From the NCBI GenBank assembly GCA_040080075.1, contig JBEBJD010000133.1:1-16015 (forward strand): a DNA stretch of 16,015 bases, in the 5' to 3' direction. Shown in pieces: positions 1 to 7,613 of this stretch (positions within the stretch are counted from its first letter, which is position 1; each line of letters starts with the position of its first letter). Both the position numbers and the translations under genes were made by a program. The notes under the pieces were generated by a model, which was not told the DNA's origin, did no database searches, and saw only the letters and a list, made by a program, of their open reading frames with translations. The DNA is from JANNFX01 sp040080075 (GTDB taxonomy: Bacteria > Pseudomonadota > Alphaproteobacteria > Rhizobiales > Hyphomicrobiaceae).

Positions 1-768
1 GGCGCAGACCTTGTCATCTTGTGCGTGCCCGTTGGCTTGTGCGGGCCCATAACGGCGGAAATCTCATCCAGTTTGAAGCCGGGAGCCATCGTTACCGACG
101 TCGGCTCTGTCAAAGGCTCGATCGTTCGCGACATGGCCCCGCACATCCCCAAGGAAGTGCATTTCGTGGCCGGTCACCCAATCGCGGGAACCGAAAAATC
201 CGGCCCCGAAGCCGGCTTTGCCGAGCTGTTTGACGGCCGCTGGTGCATTCTCACGCCCGAGCCGCACGCGGATGCGAATGCCGTCGAGAAACTGCGCAGT
301 TTCTGGCAGCAACTAGGCTCAAATGTCGAGATCATGACCCCAGAACATCATGACATGGTGCTTGCGATCACCAGCCATCTGCCACACCTCATCGCTTACA
401 ATATTGTCAACACGGCCGCCCACCTGGAGCGCGTGACCGACAGCGAAGTGATAAAATTCTCAGCCGGAGGGTTCCGCGATTTCACACGCATCGCCGCCTC
501 TGATCCAACCATGTGGCGCGACGTGTTTTTGACGAACAAGGATGCGGTGCTCGAAATGCTCGCCCGCTTTTCCAAAGACCTTGCAAAGCTCACCCGCGCT
601 ATACAAACCGGCGATGGTGAAACGCTGTTCCAGCAGTTCTCGGATGCCCGCGCCATCCGCAGCAGCGTCATCCAGGCGGGGCAGGATACAACCGCGCCCA
701 ACTTCGGGCGCAACGCCAGTGCTTCGCCCTCACTGAAAGCCCCGGGCGTTAAGAGTGAGCGGACGTGA
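1..768 (+). CDS. tyrC: Prephenate/arogenate dehydrogenase, 5' end outside window
   Basis: NAD(P)-dependent oxidative decarboxylation of prephenate or arogenate in tyrosine synthesis, a cytoplasmic enzyme. Frame 1 is open from base 1 (reading GADLVILCVPVG), so the gene starts before the window. About 255 residues are visible, and the missing part should carry the start and the GxGxxG nucleotide-binding loop. Seen here are the end of the Rossmann strand (LVILCVPVG), the TDVGSVKGS segment, the family hallmark GHPIAGTEKSGPEAG (from about base 172) and the ITSHLPHLIAYN helix (about 364-400) that carries a conserved active-site histidine. The last 25 residues (after about base 690) are polar and unlike the family core. 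The ChaC-like gene follows on the same strand about 50 bp later. The family call is secure. Prephenate versus arogenate preference cannot be told from the sequence. Confidence 0.93.
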   Translation, partial: GADLVILCVPVGLCGPITAEISSSLKPGAIVTDVGSVKGSIVRDMAPHIPKEVHFVAGHPIAGTEKSGPEAGFAELFDGRWCILTPEPHADANAVEKLRSFWQQLGSNVEIMTPEHHDMVLAITSHLPHLIAYNIVNTAAHLERVTDSEVIKFSAGGFRDFTRIAASDPTMWRDVFLTNKDAVLEMLARFSKDLAKLTRAIQTGDGETLFQQFSDARAIRSSVIQAGQDTTAPNFGRNASASPSLKAPGVKSERT

Positions 769-819
769 AACACCAAGTGGGCGCGCCGTTGCCGGGTGCA
801 CTCAGCGGGAAGTGGCGCG

Positions 820-1548
820 ATGTGGGTATTTAGTTACGGATCATTGATGTGGAACCCTGGCTTTGCCACAATGGCCCAGTCGGTCGCGAGGCTAGATGGC
901 TACCACCGGGCCCTGTGTATCCGCTCGACACACTATCGCGGCACCCGGCAAAGACCTGGGCTGGTATTTGGACTTGATCGCGGCGGCGTGTGTGATGGCG
1001 TCGCTTTTGAAGTTGCTCGCGAACAGACCGGGCGCGTGCTTGCAGCGCTGCGCCAGCGCGAACTGATCTATGGCGTCTATCGCGAAGTCCGGGTTGCCGT
1101 TACCTTGATTGCTCCTCACAGACGCGTCGTTGAGGCCGTAGCCTACATTGCTGAACGCGCGCATCCCAGTTACGCGGGCCCAGGCCCCGCTACGCGGCAA
1201 GCCGAGGTGGTGCGAGGAGCCAGCGGATGTGCTGGCACTAACCTCGCTTATCTTGCCAACACATTAGCCCACATGCGCGACCTTGGTCTGCGCGACCGCC
1301 CCATTGAGCGAATTGGACTGCTGGCCGCCAGTTATGCTCTGCATAGCCAACAGATTGGTTCGCGCGAACCTCCGCGCATTACTTCACTGAGCGCTGCGTG
1401 GAGAGGCAAACAGAGGCGGCTAAAGCGCCTTCGCCACAGCGATCAATCGCGCTTTCAACACCGGGCAAAATTAGGTCGCCGGGCTGCAGTACCGGCGCGC
1501 GAAATAGAAACAGGCGGAAATGCCCCGCCTGATGCTGAAATATTTTGA
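820..1548 (+). CDS. chaC: ChaC-like gamma-glutamylcyclotransferase
   Basis: Members of this family release 5-oxoproline from gamma-glutamyl peptides, chiefly glutathione, in the cytoplasm. The protein opens with WVFSYGSLMWNPGF (substrate-loop YGSL at residues 6-9), then HYRGTRQRPGLVFGLD. The LRQREL segment places the likely catalytic glutamate at residue 81. The family's C-terminal NLAYLANTLAHM helix follows at about residues 144-155. I chose ATG 820 because it sits just before the conserved core and has GGGAAG upstream. An in-frame GTG at 796 would add eight non-conserved residues. Odd feature: after IERIGLLA (about base 1325) roughly 70 further residues are basic and unlike the family, and they run over the terminator of the convergent gene at 1619-2041. 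The original stop may have been lost, so the natural C-terminus may lie nearer 1330-1390. Confidence 0.85.
   Translation: MWVFSYGSLMWNPGFATMAQSVARLDGYHRALCIRSTHYRGTRQRPGLVFGLDRGGVCDGVAFEVAREQTGRVLAALRQRELIYGVYREVRVAVTLIAPHRRVVEAVAYIAERAHPSYAGPGPATRQAEVVRGASGCAGTNLAYLANTLAHMRDLGLRDRPIERIGLLAASYALHSQQIGSREPPRITSLSAAWRGKQRRLKRLRHSDQSRFQHRAKLGRRAAVPAREIETGGNAPPDAEIF
1511..1531 (-). terminator. Intrinsic terminator of the 1619-2041 gene
   Basis: There is a perfect 7-bp stem (CAGGCGG at 1511-1517 with CCGCCTG at 1525-1531) and a 7-nt loop. On the minus strand it is followed directly by TTTCTATTTC. It lies about 90 bp downstream of the minus-strand stop codon. It falls inside the C-terminal extension of the convergent ChaC-like frame. 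Confidence 0.65.
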
Positions 1549-1618
1549 TTGTTGATCCTTGACCAGCTTGGACGCAGCGCGCCACCACAACACAGTCAGC
1601 TTAACCGCGCCTCGACTA

Positions 1619-2041
1619 TCAGTGGCATGACAAAGAATGAGTACCATTCATTTGGCCCGAACGCAGGTCAAACTCGACCAGCTTCGAAGCCTTGGAAGTG
1701 CCGGCCAGAAGGTGGATATGAACCTCATTGGCGCCGAGTTCAGCGCCGCGGCGGCGGATGTCTGCCAGATTGAGCGACGCGGCCTGCTGCGCCGCGCTGC
1801 CAATAGCCAGCACGGTGCGCTCGCCGTTGTCATCACGGCGAACAAGGACATAGTTTCCCGAGACGAGCGCCGGGCATTCGATCAGGCTGTAAATGGTATG
1901 GACATACCGGCGCCCAGTGGCGCCCGTCCAGAAATGGAAACGCTGAGCAAGCTCTTCCGCGCCGCCAAGCTGCGCAGCCTCGTGCACAGGCGCCTGGCGC
2001 CGTACCCTTGCATCTGGAAATTGTATGACCCGCGCGCCCAT
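1619..2041 (-). CDS. Conserved-looking hypothetical protein, 140 aa
   Basis: Function unknown. The core from about residue 35 (FHFWTGATGRRYVHTIYSLIE, then NYVLVRRDD, SLNLADIRRRGAELGANEVHIHLLA and KLVEFDLRSGQ) reads like a compact globular domain. I recall similar short uncharacterised proteins in Hyphomicrobiales, but cannot name a Pfam family. The minus strand was chosen over the overlapping plus-strand frame (1637-2077) for three reasons: the minus protein has a balanced, protein-like composition, there is an AGGGA site 8 bases before ATG 2041, and a good terminator follows at 1511-1531. No signal peptide or membrane segment is visible. It lies 245 bp downstream of nrdJ on the same strand. 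That gap has only small hairpins (2251-2264 and 2268-2280) and no convincing T-tract. Confidence 0.72.
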   Translation of the reverse strand: MGARVIQFPDARVRRQAPVHEAAQLGGAEELAQRFHFWTGATGRRYVHTIYSLIECPALVSGNYVLVRRDDNGERTVLAIGSAAQQAASLNLADIRRRGAELGANEVHIHLLAGTSKASKLVEFDLRSGQMNGTHSLSCH

Positions 2042-2286
2042 CGGTTCAGTCCCTGTTTCAAGCCGTACTCAGGCTGACAACGCTTACTCTGATGAAGTGA
2101 ATGTGCCGAAAATTTCTAGCTGAATTGTGGCTCCAGCTCAGTGATTTCAAGGCACGGTAAAGAGATAGTCACGCCGTGATCCGGAGCAACACACGTTGCG
2201 CCATCATCTTTACCGCCCGTTAACTCTAGCCGTCCGGCATCAACGGAGCTGTTCCCAACGGAACACCGCCGGCGACCGGCTAACCC

Positions 2287-4764
2287 TCATCCGCAGCGGG
2301 AAAATCCGCAAGATCTGCAGATCCAGCACCCCTCTTGCTGTATGAGCTGTGCCGAGTTGCAGCGTGGACAGATCCGTGCCGGAATGGCCAGATGCTCCGG
2401 GCGCGCTGATCCCTCGCCCCCGGACCACGCCTCGCCTTTGCCATAATTGAGGGTGGCTTGCGGGATGACCTCAGCTCTCATTTGGCTGGCCAGGAACCCC
2501 GTCTTGATCATGTGTGTTTCGATAACTTCACCAATGGCTGCCAACAGGCTCGGCACGTAACGGCCATCGACCCATCGCCCGCCTTGGGGATCGAAGATGG
2601 CCTTGAGTTCTTCGGCCACAAACGACACGTCTCCACCACGCCGGAACACCGCACTGATCATACGAGTTAGCGCCACGGTCCACGCATAGTGATCGAGGTT
2701 GCCGCTATTGATAAAAATCTCAAATGGCCTCGTACGAGTGACGGCCCCTCCGCCAGCCATGGGCACGTCGTAGGGCATGTCGTTAATGGTGATGTAAATG
2801 GCATGGTCGCTATCGGACCATTTCAATTTGTAGGTCGCCCCTTCGAGGACGCCCGCACGTGTGAGAGGCTTGGTCATATAGACGACTTCAGCCTTGTTCT
2901 CGTTTTGCACCGCATACCGCGGGCGCAATGGGGCCTCGGCTTGGGTAGATGAACTCTCTACGGGTGGCAACGATTGCGACGGCGCATTGCTAGCCTGACT
3001 TGCGGTCACCTCAATACCGGTCTCCTTTGAGGTGACCGGACTGAGTACCGACCCCGTCACCGCGTTGGGGCGATAGGTTGTGCAGCCCTTCAGGCCCAAT
3101 TTGTAAGCCTGGGCATAAACATCCTGGAACGCTTCGAAACTCAGGCCCTCGGGACAATTGATGGTTTTGGATATGGCGCTGTCGACATGGGGCTGCAGGG
3201 CTGCCTGCATCGCCAAATGATCGGACGGCAAAAGATCAGCCGTGCTGACGAATGCGGGCGTCAGAGCCGCAGCATCGCCTAACGTGCGCCGATAGGCAGC
3301 GTGCGCAAAATCTTCGACCATCTCGACGTGGCTCGCCCCTGAGACTTCGCGAACACGCCGGTTGAAAACAAAATCGAACACCGGCTCGACGCCGCTCGAC
3401 ACGTTACCGGCCAGCAGAGAAATAGTTCCGGTGGGCGCAATCGATGTCAGGCAACCGTTGCGGATGCCGTTCGTTACGATAGCCGCGCGCACTGATTCAT
3501 CGAGCCCGGCGATATTGGGCTGGCGCAAAAATTTCTTCTTGTCAAAAAGAGGAAACGATCCTTTATCACGCGCAATTCCGGCGCTGGCATCATAAGCCGC
3601 GTTCTGAATTGTGCGCATCCAGCTTCCTGCCAGTTCGCACGACGGCGCCGTGCCATAGCGCTGCCCCATCATGATCAGCGCATCGGCCAGACCAGTGATG
3701 CCAAGACCAATGCGGCGCTTGGCCTTGGCCTCGCGCTTTTGAGCACTTAATGGATAGGCAGACACATCGATGATGTTGTCGAGCAATCTTATGGCCGTGC
3801 CCACACGTTGCTCAAGGCCTGCCGCATCTATCGATGCTGTTACCGTGAACGGGTGGCGCACCAGTGCCGCCAAATTGATGGAGCCGAGCAGGCACGCGCC
3901 ATAGGCTGGCAATGGCTGCTCGCCGCACGGATTGGTGGTGTGAATCACTTCGCAATAGTTGAGATTATTGCGCACATTGACCCGATCAATAAAGATCACA
4001 CCAGGCTCGGCCGTATCATAGGCCGACCGCATGATACGGTGCCAAAGATCGCGCGCGGCAAGTGTGCGATAGACTTTGCCGTCAAATTGCAGATCCCACG
4101 CTGCCCCGTCGCGCACCGCCGCCATGAACCGGTCCGTCACCAGAACCGAAAGATTGAAATTGCGCAGGCGTGTTGCATCGGCTTTGGCGGCGATAAATTC
4201 CTCGATGTCGGGATGATCACAGCGCATGGTCGCCATCATGGCGCCGCGGCGCGCCCCCGCCGACATGATGGTGCGGCACATGGCATCCCACACATCCATG
4301 AAGCTCACGGGACCCGAGGCGTCGGCTCCAATTGAACGGACCAGTGCACCGCGCGGGCGCAAGGTCGAGAAATCATGACCAATGCCGCCACCGGCCTGCA
4401 TGGTCAGAGCTGCTTCGCGCACCTGTTGGAAGATAGCCCCCAAATCGTCATCGATGCGCCCCATGACAAAGCAGTTGAACAGCGTCACCGCACGGCCCGT
4501 GCCCGCTCCAGCCAGGATACGGCCACCAGGCAGAAACCCCAGATCGTTCATGGAGGCAGCGAACGTCTCCGCCCAGCGCTCGCGAACGCGCTTGCCGCCC
4601 TTTTCAACTAACGCGGCGGCGCGGGCCACGCGCCAGAAGGTGTCATCGAGCGTCTCATCGCCCGCTCTGCCCGCGTCTTGGCTCTTGAAGCGGTACTTCG
4701 TTTCCCAGATTTCGCGGGAAATCTCTGGAAGCATCAAATTAGAAGCTGGCGGGATCGGCTGCAT
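2287..4764 (-). CDS. nrdJ: Class II (adenosylcobalamin-dependent) ribonucleoside-diphosphate reductase
   Basis: Reduces ribonucleotides to deoxyribonucleotides, using adenosylcobalamin to make the thiyl radical, so it is oxygen-independent. Of 825 residues, the barrel fills about 20-570. Cys98 (TLFNCFVMG) and Cys291 form the expected redox pair. NPCGEQ gives Asn278, Cys280 (thiyl radical) and Glu282, with Cys280-Cys291 spaced 11 as in the Thermotoga enzyme from memory. CLTSIAPTGTIS (about 438-449) and GCTTYRPN (about 560-567) are further family motifs. A low-complexity Ser/Pro/Glu linker (about 570-625) leads to a TSCPD-type domain (about 640-752). A cysteine-rich tail follows with Cys799, 802, 813, 816, 819 and 824, probably a zinc ribbon and/or the mobile redox arm. 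Hyphomicrobiales often carry a class II enzyme of over 1200 residues, so this is the shorter type. The start has GAGAA nine bases before ATG 4764, and Met11 is an alternative. No B12 riboswitch fits in the 73-bp gap to plsC. Confidence 0.93.
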   Translation of the reverse strand: MQPIPPASNLMLPEISREIWETKYRFKSQDAGRAGDETLDDTFWRVARAAALVEKGGKRVRERWAETFAASMNDLGFLPGGRILAGAGTGRAVTLFNCFVMGRIDDDLGAIFQQVREAALTMQAGGGIGHDFSTLRPRGALVRSIGADASGPVSFMDVWDAMCRTIMSAGARRGAMMATMRCDHPDIEEFIAAKADATRLRNFNLSVLVTDRFMAAVRDGAAWDLQFDGKVYRTLAARDLWHRIMRSAYDTAEPGVIFIDRVNVRNNLNYCEVIHTTNPCGEQPLPAYGACLLGSINLAALVRHPFTVTASIDAAGLEQRVGTAIRLLDNIIDVSAYPLSAQKREAKAKRRIGLGITGLADALIMMGQRYGTAPSCELAGSWMRTIQNAAYDASAGIARDKGSFPLFDKKKFLRQPNIAGLDESVRAAIVTNGIRNGCLTSIAPTGTISLLAGNVSSGVEPVFDFVFNRRVREVSGASHVEMVEDFAHAAYRRTLGDAAALTPAFVSTADLLPSDHLAMQAALQPHVDSAISKTINCPEGLSFEAFQDVYAQAYKLGLKGCTTYRPNAVTGSVLSPVTSKETGIEVTASQASNAPSQSLPPVESSSTQAEAPLRPRYAVQNENKAEVVYMTKPLTRAGVLEGATYKLKWSDSDHAIYITINDMPYDVPMAGGGAVTRTRPFEIFINSGNLDHYAWTVALTRMISAVFRRGGDVSFVAEELKAIFDPQGGRWVDGRYVPSLLAAIGEVIETHMIKTGFLASQMRAEVIPQATLNYGKGEAWSGGEGSARPEHLAIPARICPRCNSAQLIQQEGCWICRSCGFSRCG

Positions 4765-4837
4765 TGCAATTTCTCAGGCATCTCGAATTCTTGCGAGATC
4801 CTACGCCAAAACCGCGCCAAGTCAACAATTGTTCGTC

Positions 4838-5617
4838 TTATGTTCTTTTTTCGTTCAATTCCGCCACGCGCACCCGCGCCTCTTCGGTTAGCGGCGGCGG
4901 AGTGGACGAGTTTGCGGCCTCTAACAGCAGCCGATCGCATGCGGCCTCCAGGCGTTCTTCAAACTGGCGGCGGAATTCTTTGCGCGGCAAGCCTGCAGGT
5001 ACCGGCGCCAAAAATTCAACAATGATCGTGCCTGGATAGCGCATCATGCTGCGACGCGGCCAGTAGAGGCCAGAGTTGAGGGCAACGGGAACACACGAAA
5101 TGCTGAGCCCTTCATAAAGGGCCACATAGCCGGGTTTGTAATCGGGTGCGGCACCGGGCGCCCGGCGAGTGCCCTCGGGAAAGATCAGAATCTGGCGCCC
5201 GGCCCTAGCCCGATCCTGCGCGACGCGGATCATAGCCTTGAGCGCGGCAGCCGCCTTATCGCGCTTGACCAGAATGTGGGCGAATTTCACGCAAAACCAG
5301 CCGTAGAACGGAATCCACTTGAGTTCATCCTTCAGCACAATGGCGGGATCGGACAACAACGGAATGAGAGCAAACGTCTCCCAAGCGGACTGGTGTTTGG
5401 CGACGATGAGGCACCGCCCCTCAGGCAGCAACTCGCGGCCCCGCACCTCCATGCGCACGCCGCCAATCACCCGTAGCAGCCAGCAAACGGTCAGCGCATG
5501 AAGTTTGAGCCCGTACATGGCCCAAGAACGCGGCGCAAAAAGCAGCCACGAGCCCAGGAGCAGAAATAAAGCTGTCACCACATAGAACGCGGCGGCAAAG
5601 AGGAGAGAACGCAGCAT
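4838..5617 (-). CDS. plsC: 1-acyl-sn-glycerol-3-phosphate acyltransferase
   Basis: Transfers an acyl chain to lysophosphatidic acid to make phosphatidic acid, at the inner membrane. The protein has 259 residues. A long N-terminal hydrophobic stretch (about 3-28) is the membrane anchor. The HX4D/E catalytic motif appears as KHQSAWETF (His75 and Glu80; the HQSAWE form is the one I associate with alphaproteobacteria). KDELKWIPFYGWF (about 96-108) is motif II. FPEGTRR (146-152) binds the phosphate, and PVALNSGLYWPRR (about 177-189) is motif IV. The C-terminal 50 residues are charged. The gene is on the same strand as nrdJ, 73 bp upstream of it. In related genomes, as I recall, plsC sits beside a ydcF-like gene and ftsX-ftsE. 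Here that link is interrupted by about 1.1 kb on the other strand. Confidence 0.93.
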   Translation of the reverse strand: MLRSLLFAAAFYVVTALFLLLGSWLLFAPRSWAMYGLKLHALTVCWLLRVIGGVRMEVRGRELLPEGRCLIVAKHQSAWETFALIPLLSDPAIVLKDELKWIPFYGWFCVKFAHILVKRDKAAAALKAMIRVAQDRARAGRQILIFPEGTRRAPGAAPDYKPGYVALYEGLSISCVPVALNSGLYWPRRSMMRYPGTIIVEFLAPVPAGLPRKEFRRQFEERLEAACDRLLLEAANSSTPPPLTEEARVRVAELNEKRT

Positions 5618-5712
5618 GGGGCAAGAGCCAGGATTAGCAGGTCAGGAGTTCTGGTTAGCTTATCCGGACTGCCAGCGCCAGTTGGTGTGAGGACGGCGGG
5701 GAGCCAGTCTCG

Positions 5713-6084
5713 TTGACGGTGGCACAGTTCCAAGGGGATGTCGTGCTGTGGGGCCAGGTGCCGGAGGAAGTGGAAACACGTCTCGTTGAAGGTCCGCCGG
5801 GGCTGCGCCCGCAGGATTGGAAATCCGGTTACCGCATCTTGCCCATCGAAGTCATCGCGCCCTTCGGCGGCACGGAAGAAATGGTCAAAGACTTCAAGGC
5901 CAACCTCTATCCGAATGACCCTGTGAACTTCGATGCCCTAACGGTGCAACGACACGTGAGACTACGTGCGGAAGTAAGGCGAGGAAACTCTCCCTCCTCC
6001 TCACCCCCATCCGTTTGCCTGCGCGCATGCCGATTGTTCAACGCATGCATCAGGCCTACACCACTGCTTGGAGCGCAATCATAA
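5713..6084 (+). pseudogene. Decayed fragment of RTX toxin-activating lysine acyltransferase (HlyC/RtxC family)
   Basis: Intact family members acylate lysines of RTX proteins in the cytoplasm. Residues 12-76 of this frame match the C-terminal half of the family: LWGQVPEEVETRLV (compare SWANLSLENEIKYL of E. coli HlyC, from memory), then LRPQDWKSGYRILPIEVIAPFGG (compare DWTSGDRKWFIDWIAPFGD). The N-terminal half with the catalytic histidine (His23 in HlyC) is absent. The frame is closed by a TAG at 5656, and plsC occupies the space upstream. The position of catalytic Asp92 is Glu46 here, and the usual SGD reads SGY. The only start is TTG 5713, without a good ribosome site. The residues after about 76 are proline/serine/arginine-rich and look like read-through. 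It is best read as a remnant. A short divergent functional protein is much less likely. Confidence 0.68.
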
Positions 6085-6136
6085 AATCCGCGTTCTATGG
6101 CTGGGAGGCCTTTCACTGCTGCATTTGGGGGGATTT

Positions 6137-6595
6137 ATGGAAATTTCGAGCGAGGTGCTGGGAGCGATCATTGGCGCGACGGTCGGGTCAATTGCGACCG
6201 CGATAGTGAGTTTTGTCCTGCACAAACGGAGTTTGGCGCACGAACGGCACTTGGCTCGGGAGAAGGTCGATTGGGATTTTCTCTCAACGACACTTCCCGT
6301 ACTTTCCCGGTTATTCTCGAGTACGACCCCAGACCGGATGGCATCGGAAAACGACGTCTTCTTAATGCTAGACGATGTTTACGCCTCGCTGCGCGAAGGG
6401 ACCTTTCGCGGTATCTTCAGTGGCAGCGCCCACACTGAGCCAATCTCAGGAAACGTTCATACCTATTCGGAGGTACTCAAGAAGTACGTGCGGCGCGAAA
6501 TCGGGCGCGATGAACTGGAACTTCACCGCAAGCGAGCTCTCGATGAGGTCAGCACACATTGGAAAAAATTACTGCCCGATGCTTCCAAGCTGTGA
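6137..6595 (+). CDS. Unrecognised small membrane-anchored protein, 152 aa
   Basis: I do not recognise the family. ATG 6137 is preceded by GGGGGGA at a close spacing of about 3 bases, which makes it a better start than the upstream in-frame TTG at 6068. One transmembrane helix is clear near the N-terminus, about residues 5-27 (LGAIIGATVGSIATAIVSFVL), with a glycine-zipper pattern. It is followed by LHKRSLAHERHLAREK, basic enough to lie in the cytoplasm. The remaining 110 residues are soluble, charged and mostly helical-looking, ending in ELELHRKRALDEVSTHWKKLL. No enzyme motif is visible. It stands alone, opposite in strand to plsC and the ydcF-like gene, next to the decayed acyltransferase. 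This suggests that both arrived as accessory DNA. Composition and start signal support a real gene, but its role is unknown. Confidence 0.6.
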   Translation: MEISSEVLGAIIGATVGSIATAIVSFVLHKRSLAHERHLAREKVDWDFLSTTLPVLSRLFSSTTPDRMASENDVFLMLDDVYASLREGTFRGIFSGSAHTEPISGNVHTYSEVLKKYVRREIGRDELELHRKRALDEVSTHWKKLLPDASKL

Positions 6596-6701
6596 GTGAC
6601 ATGGAGAGTTTGGGGAGCCGCGATCCCGATTACCAAAGCGATCGGGTCATACCCCCGTCCAGGTCAGGTGCCCGAAAGATTGGGTAATTTGCTTATCCAT
6701 C

Positions 6702-7358
6702 CTAAAGCCCCGATGTCTTGGCCAGGGGCTGCTTGGAATTGCCAGCAATTGAACTCTCATCCCAGTTTCCAAACGTGCGTGCCACAAATAACCGGGCCGC
6801 TGCCGGGATAAACTTCACATATTCAGAAACAATTACGCGCGTGGTGCCAACACTCAACCACCACGGGGACGGCTTGCCATCGCGAAGCGGCACGGCATGC
6901 GGGATCAATTCGACGCCGGGCAATGCTCGTCCCAATTCAGCGAGACTGCGCGGCATGTGGAACCGGGACGTGACCACAATTAACCGGCTATAGCGATGCA
7001 GCGCCACCCATTTACGGGTCTCTGTGGCATTGCCGATGGTATCCTGCGCGGCGTAATCAAGATCAACGCAGCAATCAAATGTTGCTACGGGCAGTTGCGT
7101 CAGCTTTTTAATGGTGTCGCGCCCGGTCTGCTGATTGATCCCCGAGATCAAAAGCCGCCCGCCGCGCTGATCTTGCAGCAACCGGGCTGCTTCGGCGATG
7201 CGCGTCGGACCGCCGGTGAGTGCAACGATGCCATCGGCATGGACCAACGCCTGATCCGGCATCCGGTTGACACGAGCGGCAAACAACACAAATCCCAACA
7301 CGAAGAGCCATAGCACTCCGCCAATCACTGTGATCGCCGTTTTCCTTCGGGTTGTCAT
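6702..7358 (-). CDS. YdcF/ElyC/SanA-family (DUF218) membrane protein
   Basis: This 218-residue protein has one N-terminal transmembrane helix (about 8-30) and a periplasmic-side or soluble DUF218 domain. Family features are DGIVALTGGPTRIAEA (about 42-57), LLISGINQQTGRDT (69-82), NATETRKWV (110-118) and IVVTSRFHMPRSLAEL (127-142). The family is linked to envelope and peptidoglycan-precursor processes (ElyC, SanA), but its biochemical activity is not settled. The gene lies downstream of ftsX on the same strand, 255 bp away. As I recall, in related alphaproteobacteria ydcF-like, ftsX and ftsE genes sit together. A TATACT hexamer facing this gene occurs in the gap (7427-7432) but lacks a convincing -35. 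The last 25 residues are polar and probably disordered. Confidence 0.88.
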   Translation of the reverse strand: MTTRRKTAITVIGGVLWLFVLGFVLFAARVNRMPDQALVHADGIVALTGGPTRIAEAARLLQDQRGGRLLISGINQQTGRDTIKKLTQLPVATFDCCVDLDYAAQDTIGNATETRKWVALHRYSRLIVVTSRFHMPRSLAELGRALPGVELIPHAVPLRDGKPSPWWLSVGTTRVIVSEYVKFIPAAARLFVARTFGNWDESSIAGNSKQPLAKTSGL

Positions 7359-7613
7359 TTGCCGTTTTGAAACCTAGCTCGCCTCCTCAACCCCCTGGCA
7401 CATCACCGCTGTCCGGTTGTCAGGGCAGTATAAACACTTGCAGCCTAACTCACGTTATTCCAGTCCCATGCAGATAATGTGACTCAATCCTCTGAGTCTT
7501 ACACCAACAGAATTCGTCAGCAGCATGACCGCCCGCCAACAACAACGCGCACGGAAAGCACTGATAATCATGTCAGTCTTAGCAGATTCAATGGTTCAAA
7601 AGCCGCACCACAC

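Noticed and set aside
1637..2077. Plus-strand frame of 146 codons opposite the 140-aa hypothetical gene
   Set aside because: Its composition looks like the reverse of a coding strand, no ribosome site precedes it, and the minus-strand frame has a better protein, start and terminator.
3808..4335. Plus-strand frame of 175 codons opposite nrdJ
   Set aside because: It lies wholly within the catalytic core of the ribonucleotide reductase and has no motif or start signal of its own.
4780..4799. ATCTCG/CGAGAT dyad before nrdJ as an NrdR box or B12 riboswitch part
   Set aside because: It does not match the NrdR-box pattern I recall, and the 73-bp gap is too short for a cobalamin riboswitch.
6621..6648. 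CCCGAT/ATCGGG inverted repeat after the small membrane gene as a terminator
   Set aside because: It has only six pairs with a 10-nt loop and no following T-run. There are too few signals to call it.
7481..7498. GACTCA/TGAGTC hairpin between ftsX and the ydcF-like gene
   Set aside because: It is a short stem without a T-tract on either strand, possibly by chance.
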